DNA of 64,000 bases from Lachnospiraceae bacterium (lineage in GTDB: Bacteria > Bacillota > Clostridia > Lachnospirales > Lachnospiraceae). The DNA lies in NCBI GenBank assembly GCA_017427685.1, contig JAFRSH010000002.1, positions 1 through 64,000 on the forward strand. Reading direction: 5' to 3'. The notes below the pieces were generated by a model. It made no database searches. It was not told the origin of the DNA and was given only the letters and a program-made list of their open reading frames with translations. Position 1 is the stretch's first letter, and each line of letters starts with the position of its first letter. Both the position numbers and the translations under genes were made by a program. Of this stretch, positions 25,881 to 36,101 are shown in pieces.

Positions 25881-27890
25881 ATGAAGAAGAGAAGATCGCT
25901 GAAGAATTCTTTGCTTAGCAAGATCGTTATCTTTGTTGCGGCTATCATCGCGATCATTACAGTGATCACCGTGGTGCTCGCGGTTGACAACATCAAGTCG
26001 CTCACGAATCAGGTTCTTGCGGAAGAATCGGTTGCCGATGCGAACGAGATCAACTACTGGTGGAGCAGTATTGAGGAAAGAGTCGGGCAGGTTGCGAAGG
26101 ACATCATGTATTCGCCGTCGCTCTCTCATGACGAGATCCTTCAGCTGTTACTTAAGATAACACCCGAAGATCCCGACTCTCATGACATATACATTGCGTA
26201 CGGAGACGAGAACGTCTTCCTCGACGGATCGGGATGGATACCTACACCCGATTACGATTTCACTACCAGAGACTGGTACAACGGTGCCATCAAGAATAAC
26301 GGCAAGATCTACTCTTCCGTGCCTTACCTTGATTCCGCTACCGGCAAGGTCAGCATCGCATGCTCGATCCTGATCGGACACAACACCGTACTCAGCAGTG
26401 ATATCGATTTCGATATGGTTACCGCTAAGGTCAACGAGTTCCAGTCTGTTTCTCCCGATGCGAAGTTCTTCATCGTGGACAAGACCAGCAAGGACATTAT
26501 CATAAGTAATATCGCTTCCTGCGTGGGCGAGAAGATCGGCGAGTCGGCCGACCCCGCAGCCAAGGCTATCGGACCGGTGTTTGATTCCTTCAATACCGCA
26601 CTTAAGCCCGACGCAAGCAAGGTTATGAACGTTAAGACCTCTGAAGGTGCGGTGCTCGCAACCGCTACCGATATCGAGGATACAACCTGGGCTGTTGTAT
26701 GTACGGTTCCCGCGACTATCCTTACGAATTCGGTTTGGAGAGTTATCCTGATCACCGGTGCATGCGGACTTGTGTGCCTGGCACTTCTCTTTGTGATCAT
26801 GTTCATCGTGATCAGCAGGGCGATCAACCCCGTTACAACCATCACCGAGAGGATCACCGACATCAGCAAGGGTGACTTCACGGTCAGCATCGTTCCCGAA
26901 GGCAACAACGAGATCACGACTCTCGCCGAGAGCCTCAGCGAGTATGTAGGCAAGATGAGGGCAACCCTCAAGAGCCTCTCAGATATCTCAGGCTCGATGA
27001 ACAACAGAGCGGGAGAGTGCTTCGATATCTCACGTACACTTTCCGATGCCAACAGCACTCAGGGCGAGTCTATCGAGAAGCTCAACTCGACTCTCGGTGA
27101 CCTGAATTCTTCGATCGAGAACATAGCAAGCGCCGCTTCGGATCTTGCTTCCACATCCGGTCAGCTCACAGGCAGAGCAAGAAGCGTACGCGACCTCTGC
27201 AACGAAACACTCGAGGCATCCGGCAAGGGTAAGGGCGAGATGGAGAGCATGACCAAGAACGTAAGGACCCTCAACAACACGATGGGCGAGCTTACAAGCC
27301 TGATCCGCTCCACAGCCAGATCGATCGACGAGATCACCGGTATCACCGACACGATCAGAGCGATCTCCTCACAGACCAACCTGCTTTCACTCAACGCTTC
27401 CATCGAGGCAGCACGTGCCGGCGAGATGGGTCGCGGCTTCGCGGTAGTAGCAAGCGAGGTAGGAACACTTGCTACCCAGTCTACCGAGGCTACCGAGACC
27501 ATCAGAAGGCTTGTTGAGGAAGTAACCCACAACATCGAAGAGATCAACAAGAAGTCAGAGATCTGTGCACGTGATATGGAGGCATGTCTCGGCGGCGTAG
27601 AGGGTGCGAACGAGTCCTTCAACCTTATCTACGACGACGTTGCCAAGGCAGCCGATGGTATCACCGAGATCGCGAACGGCATCGAGAGGATCAACGATGT
27701 TGCGAGCGGCAACGAGATCACCACGAAGGAGCAGGCTGAGAACATCAACGACGTATTCGGCCTGAGCGATATCATCGTTTCCGAGAACAACAAGCTCCGT
27801 ACCGAGACGCAGAACATCACCAGTATCTCCGAGAACCTCAACAAGTACTCGGATCAGATCAATACAGACCTGTCGCAGTACACTGTTTGA
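25881..27890 (+). CDS. Methyl-accepting chemotaxis protein, dCache sensor
   Basis: 669 aa. Transmembrane helix 1 at ~15-40, periplasmic-side dCache_1 domain to ~285, transmembrane helix 2 at ~288-312, HAMP, then the MCP hairpin ([20 protein letters not shown]). The sensor has YDFTTRDWY followed by SVPYLDS, matching the Y-x4-R-x-W-Y...D pattern of amino-acid-binding dCache domains. AGGAGG precedes the ATG. Monocistronic, with a terminator at 27917. Confidence 0.92.
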   Translation: MKKRRSLKNSLLSKIVIFVAAIIAIITVITVVLAVDNIKSLTNQVLAEESVADANEINYWWSSIEERVGQVAKDIMYSPSLSHDEILQLLLKITPEDPDSHDIYIAYGDENVFLDGSGWIPTPDYDFTTRDWYNGAIKNNGKIYSSVPYLDSATGKVSIACSILIGHNTVLSSDIDFDMVTAKVNEFQSVSPDAKFFIVDKTSKDIIISNIASCVGEKIGESADPAAKAIGPVFDSFNTALKPDASKVMNVKTSEGAVLATATDIEDTTWAVVCTVPATILTNSVWRVILITGACGLVCLALLFVIMFIVISRAINPVTTITERITDISKGDFTVSIVPEGNNEITTLAESLSEYVGKMRATLKSLSDISGSMNNRAGECFDISRTLSDANSTQGESIEKLNSTLGDLNSSIENIASAASDLASTSGQLTGRARSVRDLCNETLEASGKGKGEMESMTKNVRTLNNTMGELTSLIRSTARSIDEITGITDTIRAISSQTNLLSLNASIEAARAGEMGRGFAVVASEVGTLATQSTEATETIRRLVEEVTHNIEEINKKSEICARDMEACLGGVEGANESFNLIYDDVAKAADGITEIANGIERINDVASGNEITTKEQAENINDVFGLSDIIVSENNKLRTETQNITSISENLNKYSDQINTDLSQYTV

Positions 27891-27916
27891 TGCGACCCGC
27901 ATAGCTTAGGATACAT

Positions 27917-27961
27917 CCCCTTCCGGACCGATCGAAAGTCGGGACGGAGGGGGTTCTTTTT
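27917..27961 (+). terminator. Rho-independent terminator
   Basis: CCCCTTCCG / CGGAGGGGG with inner CCGA/TCGG pairing, then TTCTTTTT. Confidence 0.8.
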
Positions 27962-28051
27962 CTGTACGGAGACATTAAATAATGGTATCATAAGAGTGTT
28001 TGATAGGAATCATCTGCGGGAAACCGCATGTAAGAAACAGGAGTTAACTGT

Positions 28052-29146
28052 ATGAAAGTAGTTCTTGAACATCTGACAAAGAAGTTCCCTAACCGCAACC
28101 GCAAAGTCGGCGGTTTTGTTGTGGCGGTCGACGACCTCTCGCTTGAGATCCCGGACGGTAAGCTCATCGCCCTGCTCGGACCTTCGGGCTGCGGCAAGAG
28201 CACGACCCTGAACCTGATCTGCGGTCTCGAGAAGCCCACCGACGGGCGTATCCTCTTCGGGGAGGACGACGTGAACTCCCTCCCGCCCGAAGTCAGAGGT
28301 GTCGGGATGGTGTTCCAGAACTACGCACTCTACCCGCACTTAACGGTCGAGCAGAACATCATGTTCCCTCTCGGGAACCTTAAGGGCGCGGCCAAGCTCA
28401 CCAAGGAGCAGATGAAGGAGAAAGCCCTCGAGGTTGCCAAGCTCGTTCAGATCGACACGTTCATGGAGCGCAGACCCTCCGAGCTTTCGGGCGGACAGCA
28501 GCAGCGTGTGGCGATCGCCCGCGCGCTCGTCAAGAAGCCCCGCATCCTCCTGCTCGACGAGCCTCTTTCCAACCTTGACGCGAGACTGAGACTCCAGACG
28601 CGTGAGGAGCTGCGGCGCATCCAGAACGAGACGGGCATCACGACAGTGTTCGTCACCCACGACCAGGAAGAAGCGATGAGCATCTCGGACATGATCGTGA
28701 TCATGAAGGACGGCCTTCTCCAGCAGATCGGGAAACCGCAGGAGGTCTACGACGACCCGATCAATCTCTTTGTAGCCAGGTTCATCGGAACTCCCGCCAT
28801 AAACGTTTTTAACGGACGCATAGAGAAAGGCAGGCTCTTTATCGGAGAGGATGCGGTGCTCGACGTGCCGGGACTTGAGGACAGGGAGGTCTTCGCGGCG
28901 GTCCGTCCCGAAGGACTGCTTGTGAGTGAGAGCGGAGCTCTCGGGTGCGACCTCGTGCGATACGAGGTCATGGGACGCGATTCGTGCGTGATCGCCCGGA
29001 ACGACGCCTTCGTCGGGACCGATATCCGCGCAATCGTAAGCTCGGAAACGGCGGTCGATACCGCGAGCCCCACCGTGAGGTTCGATCTGAAGCCCTCCAA
29101 GGTTTATCTCTTCGACAGGGCAGACGAGTCGAGGATCAGGATCTGA
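28052..29146 (+). CDS. Carbohydrate ABC transporter ATP-binding protein (UgpC/MsmK type)
   Basis: 364 aa. Walker A LLGPSGCGKSTTLN, Q-loop VFQNYALYPHLT, signature [13 protein letters not shown], Walker B ILLLDEPLSNLD, H-loop VFVTHDQEE, then a TOBE-like C-terminal domain of ~130 residues. This long two-domain form energises sugar or glycerol-phosphate importers and can serve several permeases. First gene of a four-gene operon with two permeases and a binding protein. Confidence 0.92.
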   Translation: MKVVLEHLTKKFPNRNRKVGGFVVAVDDLSLEIPDGKLIALLGPSGCGKSTTLNLICGLEKPTDGRILFGEDDVNSLPPEVRGVGMVFQNYALYPHLTVEQNIMFPLGNLKGAAKLTKEQMKEKALEVAKLVQIDTFMERRPSELSGGQQQRVAIARALVKKPRILLLDEPLSNLDARLRLQTREELRRIQNETGITTVFVTHDQEEAMSISDMIVIMKDGLLQQIGKPQEVYDDPINLFVARFIGTPAINVFNGRIEKGRLFIGEDAVLDVPGLEDREVFAAVRPEGLLVSESGALGCDLVRYEVMGRDSCVIARNDAFVGTDIRAIVSSETAVDTASPTVRFDLKPSKVYLFDRADESRIRI

Positions 29147-29193
29147 GACCCGCTGACAGACCAAGAGTTGATTAGGAAAGGATCCGTATATAC

Positions 29194-30081
29194 ATGCGAA
29201 ACAGTTTTAAGGGCTGGCTCTACCTGCTGCCCGCCATCGTGTTCCTCGGTGTGTTCATGGTCTACCCGCTGATCGACGTAGTTGTCTACTCCTTTGAGGA
29301 GAACTACAACTTCGCATCGCAGACCTACACCGGCACGGGACTCTTCAATTACTCCTACGTCCTGCACGACCCTTACTTCGCTCAGGCGCTCAAGAACACG
29401 TTCATACTCGTGATCATCACGGTGCCGCTCTCGACGGGACTGGCGCTTCTCGTGTCGCTCGGTCTCTCAAAGATCCCGAAGCTTTGCGGTCTCTTTCAGA
29501 CCGTGTACTTCCTGCCCTACGTGACCAACACGCTCGCTGTCGGACTCGTGTTCATGATCCTTTTCAAGAAGACGCCGTACTCCGACGGCATGATCAACCT
29601 GCTCATCAAGCTCTTTGGAGGCGAGGCGGTCGACTTTATCGGCGGACCCTACTGGGCCAAGATGCTCGTCATGTGCTTCTACACCGTCTGGATCGTGCTC
29701 CCCTTCAAGATCCTTATCCTCACGAGCGCCCTCGCGTCCGTGAATGAAAATTATTACAAGGCCGCCAGGGTGGACGGCACAAGACCTACCAGGATCTTCT
29801 TTAAGATCACGCTCCCCATGATCGCCCCGATGATCTTCTACCTCGTGATCACGGGATTTATCGGTGCTTTTAAGGCCTACAGCGACGAGGTCGCGCTCTT
29901 CGGAACGGACCTCAACGCGGCGGGGATGAACACGATAGTCGGCTATATCTACGACATGCTCTACGGCAACAGCGGCGGCTATCCTTCCTACGCGTCCGCG
30001 GCGGCGATCATCCTGTTCGTGATCGTCTTCACGATCACCTGCATCAACCTGAGCGCCAGCAAGAGAAGCAGATTGTTCTGA
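29194..30081 (+). CDS. Carbohydrate ABC transporter permease (MalF/UgpA type)
   Basis: 295 aa with six predicted membrane spans; N-terminal WLYLLPAIVFLGVFMVYPLI. The EAA coupling loop appears as YYKAARVDGTRPTRIFFKIT followed by LPMIAP. Lies 47 bp after the ATPase and 11 bp before the second permease. Confidence 0.92.
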   Translation: MRNSFKGWLYLLPAIVFLGVFMVYPLIDVVVYSFEENYNFASQTYTGTGLFNYSYVLHDPYFAQALKNTFILVIITVPLSTGLALLVSLGLSKIPKLCGLFQTVYFLPYVTNTLAVGLVFMILFKKTPYSDGMINLLIKLFGGEAVDFIGGPYWAKMLVMCFYTVWIVLPFKILILTSALASVNENYYKAARVDGTRPTRIFFKITLPMIAPMIFYLVITGFIGAFKAYSDEVALFGTDLNAAGMNTIVGYIYDMLYGNSGGYPSYASAAAIILFVIVFTITCINLSASKRSRLF

Positions 30082-30092
30082 AAGGATCAGAT

Positions 30093-30977
30093 ATGCCTGA
30101 CACAAAGACACGATTTACAAACGAACAGATCCTTAGGAAGACAAGCAGACGCAGGACGATCACGCACGTCGTGATCTACGTCCTCCTGGCTGTCTGGGGG
30201 ATCATGGTCCTTTTCCCCTTCTACTGGATGCTGCTCACCAGTATCAAGGGTTACGGCGCGTACAGCTCGGAGTATATCCCGAAGTTCTTTACCTTGAGCC
30301 CCACGCTCGAGAACTACGCGGAAGCCTTCACGGCCGTTCCACTCGCGAAGTACTTCCTCAATACGCTTATCTTCACGGTTTTCACGACGCTCCTCATGAT
30401 GATCGTCATCATACTCGCGGCTTTTGCCTTCGCACGGCTTGAGTTCAGGGGCAAGAACGTGGTCTTCGCGCTCTTCCTGTCGCTCATGATGATCCCCAAC
30501 GAGCTGGTCATCATCACCAACTACGTCACGATCACCGACCTCGACATGCGCAACACGTTCCTCGGGCTCATACTCCCGTCGGTGACCTCGGTGTTCTACA
30601 TCTACCTCCTCAAGGAGAACTTTGAAGCGATCCCGAACGAGCTCTACAAAGCGGCCAAGGTCGACGGAACATCCGACCTCAAGTACCTGCTCCGCGTGAT
30701 GATCCCGATCTCGAGGCCCACGATCGTCACGATCGTCATCCTCAAGGTCATCGAGTGCTGGAACTCGTACGTCTGGCCGAGACTCGTCACGGACGACCCC
30801 GACTACTACCTCGTTTCAAACGGCATACAGGAGATCCGCGAGAACGGCTTCGGTCGCGAGAACATCCCTGCGATGATGGCCGCCGTCGTGGTGATCAGCG
30901 TGCCCCTGATCGTGATCTTCCTCGTGTTCCGCAAGAAGATCATGGAGGGCGTTTCGAGAGGGGGTACCAAGGGATGA
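30093..30977 (+). CDS. Carbohydrate ABC transporter permease (MalG/UgpE type)
   Basis: 294 aa, six spans, LFPFYWMLLTSIKG near the N-terminus and EAA loop LYKAAKVDGTSDLKYLLRVM then IPISRP. Its stop codon overlaps the start of the binding protein (ATGA), showing translational coupling. Confidence 0.92.
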   Translation: MPDTKTRFTNEQILRKTSRRRTITHVVIYVLLAVWGIMVLFPFYWMLLTSIKGYGAYSSEYIPKFFTLSPTLENYAEAFTAVPLAKYFLNTLIFTVFTTLLMMIVIILAAFAFARLEFRGKNVVFALFLSLMMIPNELVIITNYVTITDLDMRNTFLGLILPSVTSVFYIYLLKENFEAIPNELYKAAKVDGTSDLKYLLRVMIPISRPTIVTIVILKVIECWNSYVWPRLVTDDPDYYLVSNGIQEIRENGFGRENIPAMMAAVVVISVPLIVIFLVFRKKIMEGVSRGGTKG

Positions 30978-32599
30978 AAAGGACGGCATGTCTGTTTATT
31001 TGCTTAACGCTTATATTCACGGCTCTGCTTACCGGCTGTCACGGCAGGGTCGGTCTCGAGGCGTTCAAGACTCCTGAGAGCTTTGATACATCACGTAGCT
31101 ACGAGATCACCTTCTGGGCCAAGAACGACACGAACAAGGCGCAGACCGATATCTACAGCAAAGCGATCGCTGATTTCGAAAAGTATTACCTGAATATCCA
31201 CGTGAATATCCGCTTTTACACGGACTACGGCAGGATCTACAACGACGTGATCACCAACATCTCGACGAACACTACGCCGAATGTCTGCATCACGTACCCC
31301 GACCATATCGCGACCTACATGACGGGTGTGAACACCGTGGTGCCGCTTGACGAACTGGTCGCAGACCCTAAGTACGGACTCGGCGGGAGAGAGGTGCTCT
31401 TTGACGGACCGCGCGCGGATCAGATCGTTCCCAAGTTCCTCGGCGAGTGCAGGATAGGGGATGAACTTTATGCCCTGCCTTATATGCGTTCGACCGAAGC
31501 CTGCTATATCAACAAGACGTTCGTCGAGGCGCTCGGTTACACAGTCCCGGACATCCTCACGTGGGACTACATCTGGGAGGTTTCCGACGCGGCTACCCGT
31601 AAGTCGGAGGACGGGACCTTCGCGGTGAACGGTCAGAACGTGATGATCCCGTTCATCTACAAGTCGACCGACAACATGATGATCCAGTACCTGCGCCAGA
31701 AGGGCGCGGGCTACACGACGGCGGACGGAGAGGTGCAGCTCTTCAACGACACGGCCTTCGGACTGCTCGGGGATGTGAAGGAGCATGTCGGAACGGGCGC
31801 TTTCTCGACCTTCAAGATCTCGAGTTACCCCGCCAATTTCCTCAACGCCGGCCAGTGTATCTTCGCGATCGACTCCACCGCCGGCTCCACATGGATGGGC
31901 TCGCACGCACCGCTCTCGGATATCTCGGAGGACATGTTCGTGGATTTCGAGACCGTGGTGAGACCGATCCCCCAGTGCGACCCCGCGGATCCGAAGATGA
32001 TCTCGCAGGGACCTTCGATCTGTATCTTTAACAAGCAGGACCCGCAGGAAGTGCTCGCGTCCTGGCTCTTCGCACAGTTCATGCTGACGAACGACGTGCA
32101 GACCGCCTACGCTGAGACGGAGGGCTACGTCCCCGTGACACTGAAGGCACAGCAGAGCGCGGAGTACGTCGACTACCTCGCTCATGACAACGGTTCGGGC
32201 GGAGACGAAGAGTATAATAAGAAGTACTACGACATTAAGCTAAAGGCGACCAAGCTCCTGCTCGACAATATCGGGAACACGTTCGTCACGCCCGTCTTTA
32301 ACGGGTCGGCCTCGGTCCGCGACGCCGCGGGGCAGATGATCGAGAACGTGGCGAAGTCGGTCCGTCGCAAGGAGACTGTCGACGATGCATATATGCGTCA
32401 GCTCGAAAAAGACATCACGGCCCTTTACAGGCTCGACAGCCTGGCGGGGAAGCAGGAAAAAGCGGTAGATGCACCGGATCTTGGTAAGCTGCCCGAGTCC
32501 GCAGCGGTGCTGATCGGAATGATCGCCATGGCCTGGTTGGCTCTTCTGGCACGCGGGGTCCAAGCCATCATAAAGAAACGAGAGCAGAAAAAGAGTTGA
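30974..32599 (+). CDS. Extracellular solute-binding lipoprotein, with C-terminal membrane helix
   Basis: 541 aa from ATG 30974. Lipobox ALLTGC gives a membrane-anchored N-terminus. The body is a family-1 solute-binding protein (YEITFWAKNDTNKAQ, LPYMRSTEACYINKTF, SWLFAQFMLT). Unusually the C-terminus carries a hydrophobic span (SAAVLIGMIAMAWLALLARG) followed by basic residues, a second potential anchor. The substrate is presumably an oligosaccharide or phospho-sugar, by operon context. Confidence 0.88.
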   Translation: MKRTACLFICLTLIFTALLTGCHGRVGLEAFKTPESFDTSRSYEITFWAKNDTNKAQTDIYSKAIADFEKYYLNIHVNIRFYTDYGRIYNDVITNISTNTTPNVCITYPDHIATYMTGVNTVVPLDELVADPKYGLGGREVLFDGPRADQIVPKFLGECRIGDELYALPYMRSTEACYINKTFVEALGYTVPDILTWDYIWEVSDAATRKSEDGTFAVNGQNVMIPFIYKSTDNMMIQYLRQKGAGYTTADGEVQLFNDTAFGLLGDVKEHVGTGAFSTFKISSYPANFLNAGQCIFAIDSTAGSTWMGSHAPLSDISEDMFVDFETVVRPIPQCDPADPKMISQGPSICIFNKQDPQEVLASWLFAQFMLTNDVQTAYAETEGYVPVTLKAQQSAEYVDYLAHDNGSGGDEEYNKKYYDIKLKATKLLLDNIGNTFVTPVFNGSASVRDAAGQMIENVAKSVRRKETVDDAYMRQLEKDITALYRLDSLAGKQEKAVDAPDLGKLPESAAVLIGMIAMAWLALLARGVQAIIKKREQKKS

Positions 32600-32623
32600 T
32601 TATCCGCCGGATTAGGATATAAT
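32596..32623 (+). promoter_or_regulatory. Promoter at the end of the binding-protein gene
   Basis: TTGATT - 16 bp - TATAAT; its -35 overlaps the stop codon of the preceding gene. It would serve the lipoprotein at 32692. Confidence 0.55.
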
Positions 32624-32691
32624 AATCTGCGTATCATTCGGAACCCGGTACTTTGGAAAAGGGGTTCCCGCGCATTAAGAAAGGAAGAAAA

Positions 32692-33414
32692 ATGAAGAAG
32701 ATAATCACACTTATGCTTGTTGTGGCTCTGGTTCTCGGACTTACGGCCTGCAGCAAGGAAGATCCCTCCAAGAAGAGCGAGGGTGTTATGACTTACGCGC
32801 AGTACGAGGCTGCTGCGATCGACAGCGAGGTCGTTGTTGAGACCTACGTACAGGCTAAGCAGGGCTGGTGGCAGGATACAGCGACTATCTACACACAGGA
32901 TGGCGACGGAGCTTACTTCCTCTACAGCATGCCCATCTCTAAGGAAGACTACGACAAGCTCGTTCCCGGAACAAAGATCAAGGTTACCGGTCACAAGGCT
33001 GAGTGGTCGGGCGAGTACGAGATCGTAGATGCCAAGTTCGAGATCGAGAAAGGCAGCTACATTGCTGAGGCAACCGACGTTACATCGCTTCTTGCTTCCG
33101 CAGACCTCATCAAGCAGCAGAACAAGTTCGTTTCGTTCAAGGGTCTCACTGTAGAGGCTCAGGCTGACGGCAGCGCATTCCTTTACAACTGGGACGGCTC
33201 GGGCACACATGATGACAACAGCGACCTTTACTTCAACGTTTCGGTAAACGGCGCTACTTACACCTTCACGGTTGAGTCCTATCTGTGCGGCAACGACTCC
33301 GACGTTTACAAGGCAGTCGAAGGCCTCAAGGTCGGCGACGTGATCGATGCGGAGGGCTTCCTCTACTGGTACAACGGAGTTAATCCTCATATCACTAAGG
33401 TTACAAAGAAGTGA
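32692..33414 (+). CDS. Lipoprotein, possible OB-fold
   Basis: 240 aa from ATG 32692 (AAGGAAG upstream). Signal and lipobox: MKKIITLMLVVALVLG then LTACS. Two beta-rich repeats (GTKIKVTGHKAEWSGEYEIV and LKVGDVIDAEGFLYWYNG) look like OB-fold strands. I do not recognise a specific function. Stands between the sugar and amino acid transporter operons. Confidence 0.7.
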   Translation: MKKIITLMLVVALVLGLTACSKEDPSKKSEGVMTYAQYEAAAIDSEVVVETYVQAKQGWWQDTATIYTQDGDGAYFLYSMPISKEDYDKLVPGTKIKVTGHKAEWSGEYEIVDAKFEIEKGSYIAEATDVTSLLASADLIKQQNKFVSFKGLTVEAQADGSAFLYNWDGSGTHDDNSDLYFNVSVNGATYTFTVESYLCGNDSDVYKAVEGLKVGDVIDAEGFLYWYNGVNPHITKVTKK

Positions 33415-33543
33415 TAGTTCCGAATCGACCTGTAGTGTCGGTTTGGAAACATAAAAGCGTATAATAAAAAGTGCTTGGAGCGATGCGCGATTGTTGCGGA
33501 TTTAGCGGTGACGGCGTATTGAGAGCACGGAATGGAGACTTAT

Positions 33544-34323
33544 ATGAGAAAATTAGCAGCATTTTTACTTGTGGCAGTTATGGTATTATCACTTGCGGCA
33601 TGCGGAAAGAGCGATGACGGACGTACCTTCAAGCATGGCTTCGACCTCGATTTCCCTCCTTACTCGCACCTCAACGATGACGGTTCGGTCAGCGGTTTCG
33701 ATGTAGAGCTTTGCCAGGCAGTTTGCGAGAAGCTCGGTTGGAAGTACGAGGCAGTTCCCTTCAACTGGGACGTAAAGGACGCAGAGCTCAACGCAGGCAG
33801 CTGCGATTGCATCTGGTCAGGATTCACGATCAACGGACGTGAGGATGACTACTGCTGGAGCAAGGCTTACTCGGACAACACACAGAAGATCATGGTTGCA
33901 GAGAACAGCGGCATCAAGACACTTGCAGATCTCGCAGGCAAGATCGTGGGTGTTCAGACCGCAACAGCAGCTTACGACCTCTTAAACGATGAGGAAGGCC
34001 AGAAGGCTCTCTGTGATACATTCGCTAAGCTTGACGTTTATGAGACCTACACCATCGCCTTCAACGACCTCAAGGCAGGCGCTATCGACGCGATCGCTAT
34101 CGACGTTACAAGCGGTGAGTACCTTATGGGCAACGTGACCGGTTACAAGTTCCTTGACGAAGTACTCGGCAGCGAGCAGTACGGTATCGGTTTCCGCAAG
34201 GGCGACACCGAGCTTCGCGACAAGGTTAATTCCGCACTCGACGAGCTCGTAAAGGACGGAACCTATGACAAGATCGGTAAGAAGTACCCTGAGATCTACA
34301 ACTACCTTTGCTTAGGCAAGTAA
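33544..34323 (+). CDS. Polar amino acid ABC transporter binding lipoprotein
   Basis: 259 aa; ATG 33544 (GGAG 9 bp upstream). Lipobox LSLAACG. SBP_bac_3 family: FDLDFPPYSHLNDDGSVSGF and VELCQAV, ADLAGKIVGVQTATAA, LKAGAIDAIAIDV, IGFRKGDTELRDKVN. Binds a polar amino acid or cystine-like ligand and delivers it to the permease starting 12 bp downstream. Confidence 0.92.
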   Translation: MRKLAAFLLVAVMVLSLAACGKSDDGRTFKHGFDLDFPPYSHLNDDGSVSGFDVELCQAVCEKLGWKYEAVPFNWDVKDAELNAGSCDCIWSGFTINGREDDYCWSKAYSDNTQKIMVAENSGIKTLADLAGKIVGVQTATAAYDLLNDEEGQKALCDTFAKLDVYETYTIAFNDLKAGAIDAIAIDVTSGEYLMGNVTGYKFLDEVLGSEQYGIGFRKGDTELRDKVNSALDELVKDGTYDKIGKKYPEIYNYLCLGK

Positions 34324-34335
34324 TGAGGGCTTTTC

Positions 34336-34983
34336 ATGGAATTTGGAACAATGCTCGAAACCATGGGTTCCGGCATGTTAAAAACTATAGGTATCTTTTT
34401 CCTGACACTGATCGGATCGCTTCCGCTCGGTGTCGGGATCATGCTTTTGAGAACTTCTAAGAACAAGGTCGTTAAAAGCATCACCAAAGCGTTCATCGCG
34501 GTGATCCGCGGAACGCCGCTCATGTTGCAGCTTCTTGTGTGGTACTTCGGACCTTACTATCTCTTCGACTGGTCGATCAGAGGCTGGAGATTCCCGGGAC
34601 TCATCATCGGCTTCGTTGTGAACTACGCATGCTACTTTGCCGAGATCTACCGCGGAGGCATCGAGTCGATGTCGGTAGGGCAGTACGAGGCGGCCGAGGT
34701 TCTCGGCTACACCAAGAGTCAGACCTTCTTCAGGATCATCCTCCCGCAGGTGTTCAAGCGCATCCTCCCCTCGATCACGAATGAGGTGATCACGCTTGTC
34801 AAGGACACGTCGCTCGCATACACGCTGGCGTACGCTGAGGTCTTCTCGATCGCGAAGCAGATCTCTGCTTCACAGACAAGCTTCATGCCCTTCCTGATCG
34901 CGGGCGTGTTCTACTTTATAGCGAACTACGCAGTAGCTTTCGGGATGGAGCGTATCGAAAAAGCGTTAAAGTATTACAATTAA
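34336..34983 (+). CDS. Polar amino acid ABC transporter permease (HisM/GlnP type)
   Basis: 215 aa, about five spans. IRGTPLMLQLLVWYFGPYY and EAAEVLGYTKSQTFFRIILP then QVFKRILPS (EAA loop) are family hallmarks. A 143-bp gap with several small GC-rich stem-loops separates it from the ATPase gene. Confidence 0.92.
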   Translation: MEFGTMLETMGSGMLKTIGIFFLTLIGSLPLGVGIMLLRTSKNKVVKSITKAFIAVIRGTPLMLQLLVWYFGPYYLFDWSIRGWRFPGLIIGFVVNYACYFAEIYRGGIESMSVGQYEAAEVLGYTKSQTFFRIILPQVFKRILPSITNEVITLVKDTSLAYTLAYAEVFSIAKQISASQTSFMPFLIAGVFYFIANYAVAFGMERIEKALKYYN

Positions 34984-35126
34984 AAGTAGCTCCTTGACCG
35001 GAAGTGCCGGAAGAGCAAAGCTGAGTTTTGCTAAAGAAGGCCGGTGGACAACCGGATAAGAACAGTCATAAAAGATTGTAATTTCGGTAAAGCAGGTTAG
35101 AGATAAACAGAGCGGGGATTTAAAAG

Positions 35127-35900
35127 ATGATATTGGAAATGAAGAACATAAGGAAGAGCTTCCCGGCATCGGCGGGTGGCACGAACGAGGTCCTTAGGGA
35201 CATCTCGCTGTCGGTGGACAAGGGCGAGGTTGTCAGCATAATCGGACCTTCGGGCTCCGGCAAGTCGACACTCCTGCGCTGCGCGACCTTCCTTGAGACC
35301 ATAGACGGCGGTTCCATAACGTATATGGACACAGTTGCGGCTTCGACGGACGCGAACGGGCGTGTTTCATATATCTCAAAAAACGAAATGAAGACCGTTA
35401 AGGGCTACTTCGGGCTGGTGTTCCAGCAGTTCAATCTGTTCCCGCACTTCTCGGTACTAAAGAACATCACGGACGCACCCGTCAAGGTTCACGGACGCAA
35501 CGCTGAAGAGGTAAAGGCCGAAGCGATGGAGCTCCTTGCCGCCATGGGACTCGGGGACAAGGCGGATGCATATCCCTGCCAGCTTTCGGGCGGACAGCAG
35601 CAGCGTGTGGCCATAGCAAGAGCACTCGCCATGAAGCCCGAGATTCTTTTCTTCGATGAGCCCACTTCGGCACTCGATCCGGAGCTCACGATCGAAGTCC
35701 TCAAGATCATCAGGAAGCTCGCGGAAGAGCACATGACGATGGTCATCGTCACACATGAGATGAACTTCGCGCGTGCAGTCAGCAACCGCGTCATCTTCAT
35801 GGACGGCGGCGTGATCGTGGAGCAGGGCGACCCCGAGGAAGTCTTCGGAAACCCCAGGCAGGAGCGTACCAGACAGTTCCTGAGGTCATACGAACAATAA
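35127..35900 (+). CDS. Polar amino acid ABC transporter ATPase (GlnQ type)
   Basis: 257 aa. Walker [16 protein letters not shown]-loop [12 protein letters not shown], signature [13 protein letters not shown], Walker [14 protein letters not shown]-loop [10 protein letters not shown]. There is a ~25-residue insertion ([18 protein letters not shown]) between Walker A and Q-loop. Completes the binding protein-permease-ATPase set. Confidence 0.93.
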   Translation: MILEMKNIRKSFPASAGGTNEVLRDISLSVDKGEVVSIIGPSGSGKSTLLRCATFLETIDGGSITYMDTVAASTDANGRVSYISKNEMKTVKGYFGLVFQQFNLFPHFSVLKNITDAPVKVHGRNAEEVKAEAMELLAAMGLGDKADAYPCQLSGGQQQRVAIARALAMKPEILFFDEPTSALDPELTIEVLKIIRKLAEEHMTMVIVTHEMNFARAVSNRVIFMDGGVIVEQGDPEEVFGNPRQERTRQFLRSYEQ

Positions 35901-35914
35901 GAGTTGATAAACAA

Positions 35915-35957
35915 CGGGCCGGTTACTTCTGGATGTACCGGCCCGATACTGTTTTTA
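35915..35957 (+). terminator. Rho-independent terminator
   Basis: CGGGCCGGTTAC / GTACCGGCCCG, then ATACTGTTTTT. Confidence 0.85.
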
Positions 35958-36101
35958 TAGCAAATACGGCCCCGTTGGGTCTATTTTTTTATACCGAAAT
36001 AGATCATAACGTGTTATTATAGTATACGGTAGTAAAAACCATGTAATAGGGGTCTGAGACTTCTTGGAAGTCGAGGGCTTAAAGAGGAGGTAAAAATCTA
36101 A

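Noticed and set aside
31091..32185. 364-codon minus-strand frame opposite the solute-binding protein
   Set aside because: Antisense shadow; no start signal and rich in Arg/Val/His as expected from complement codons.
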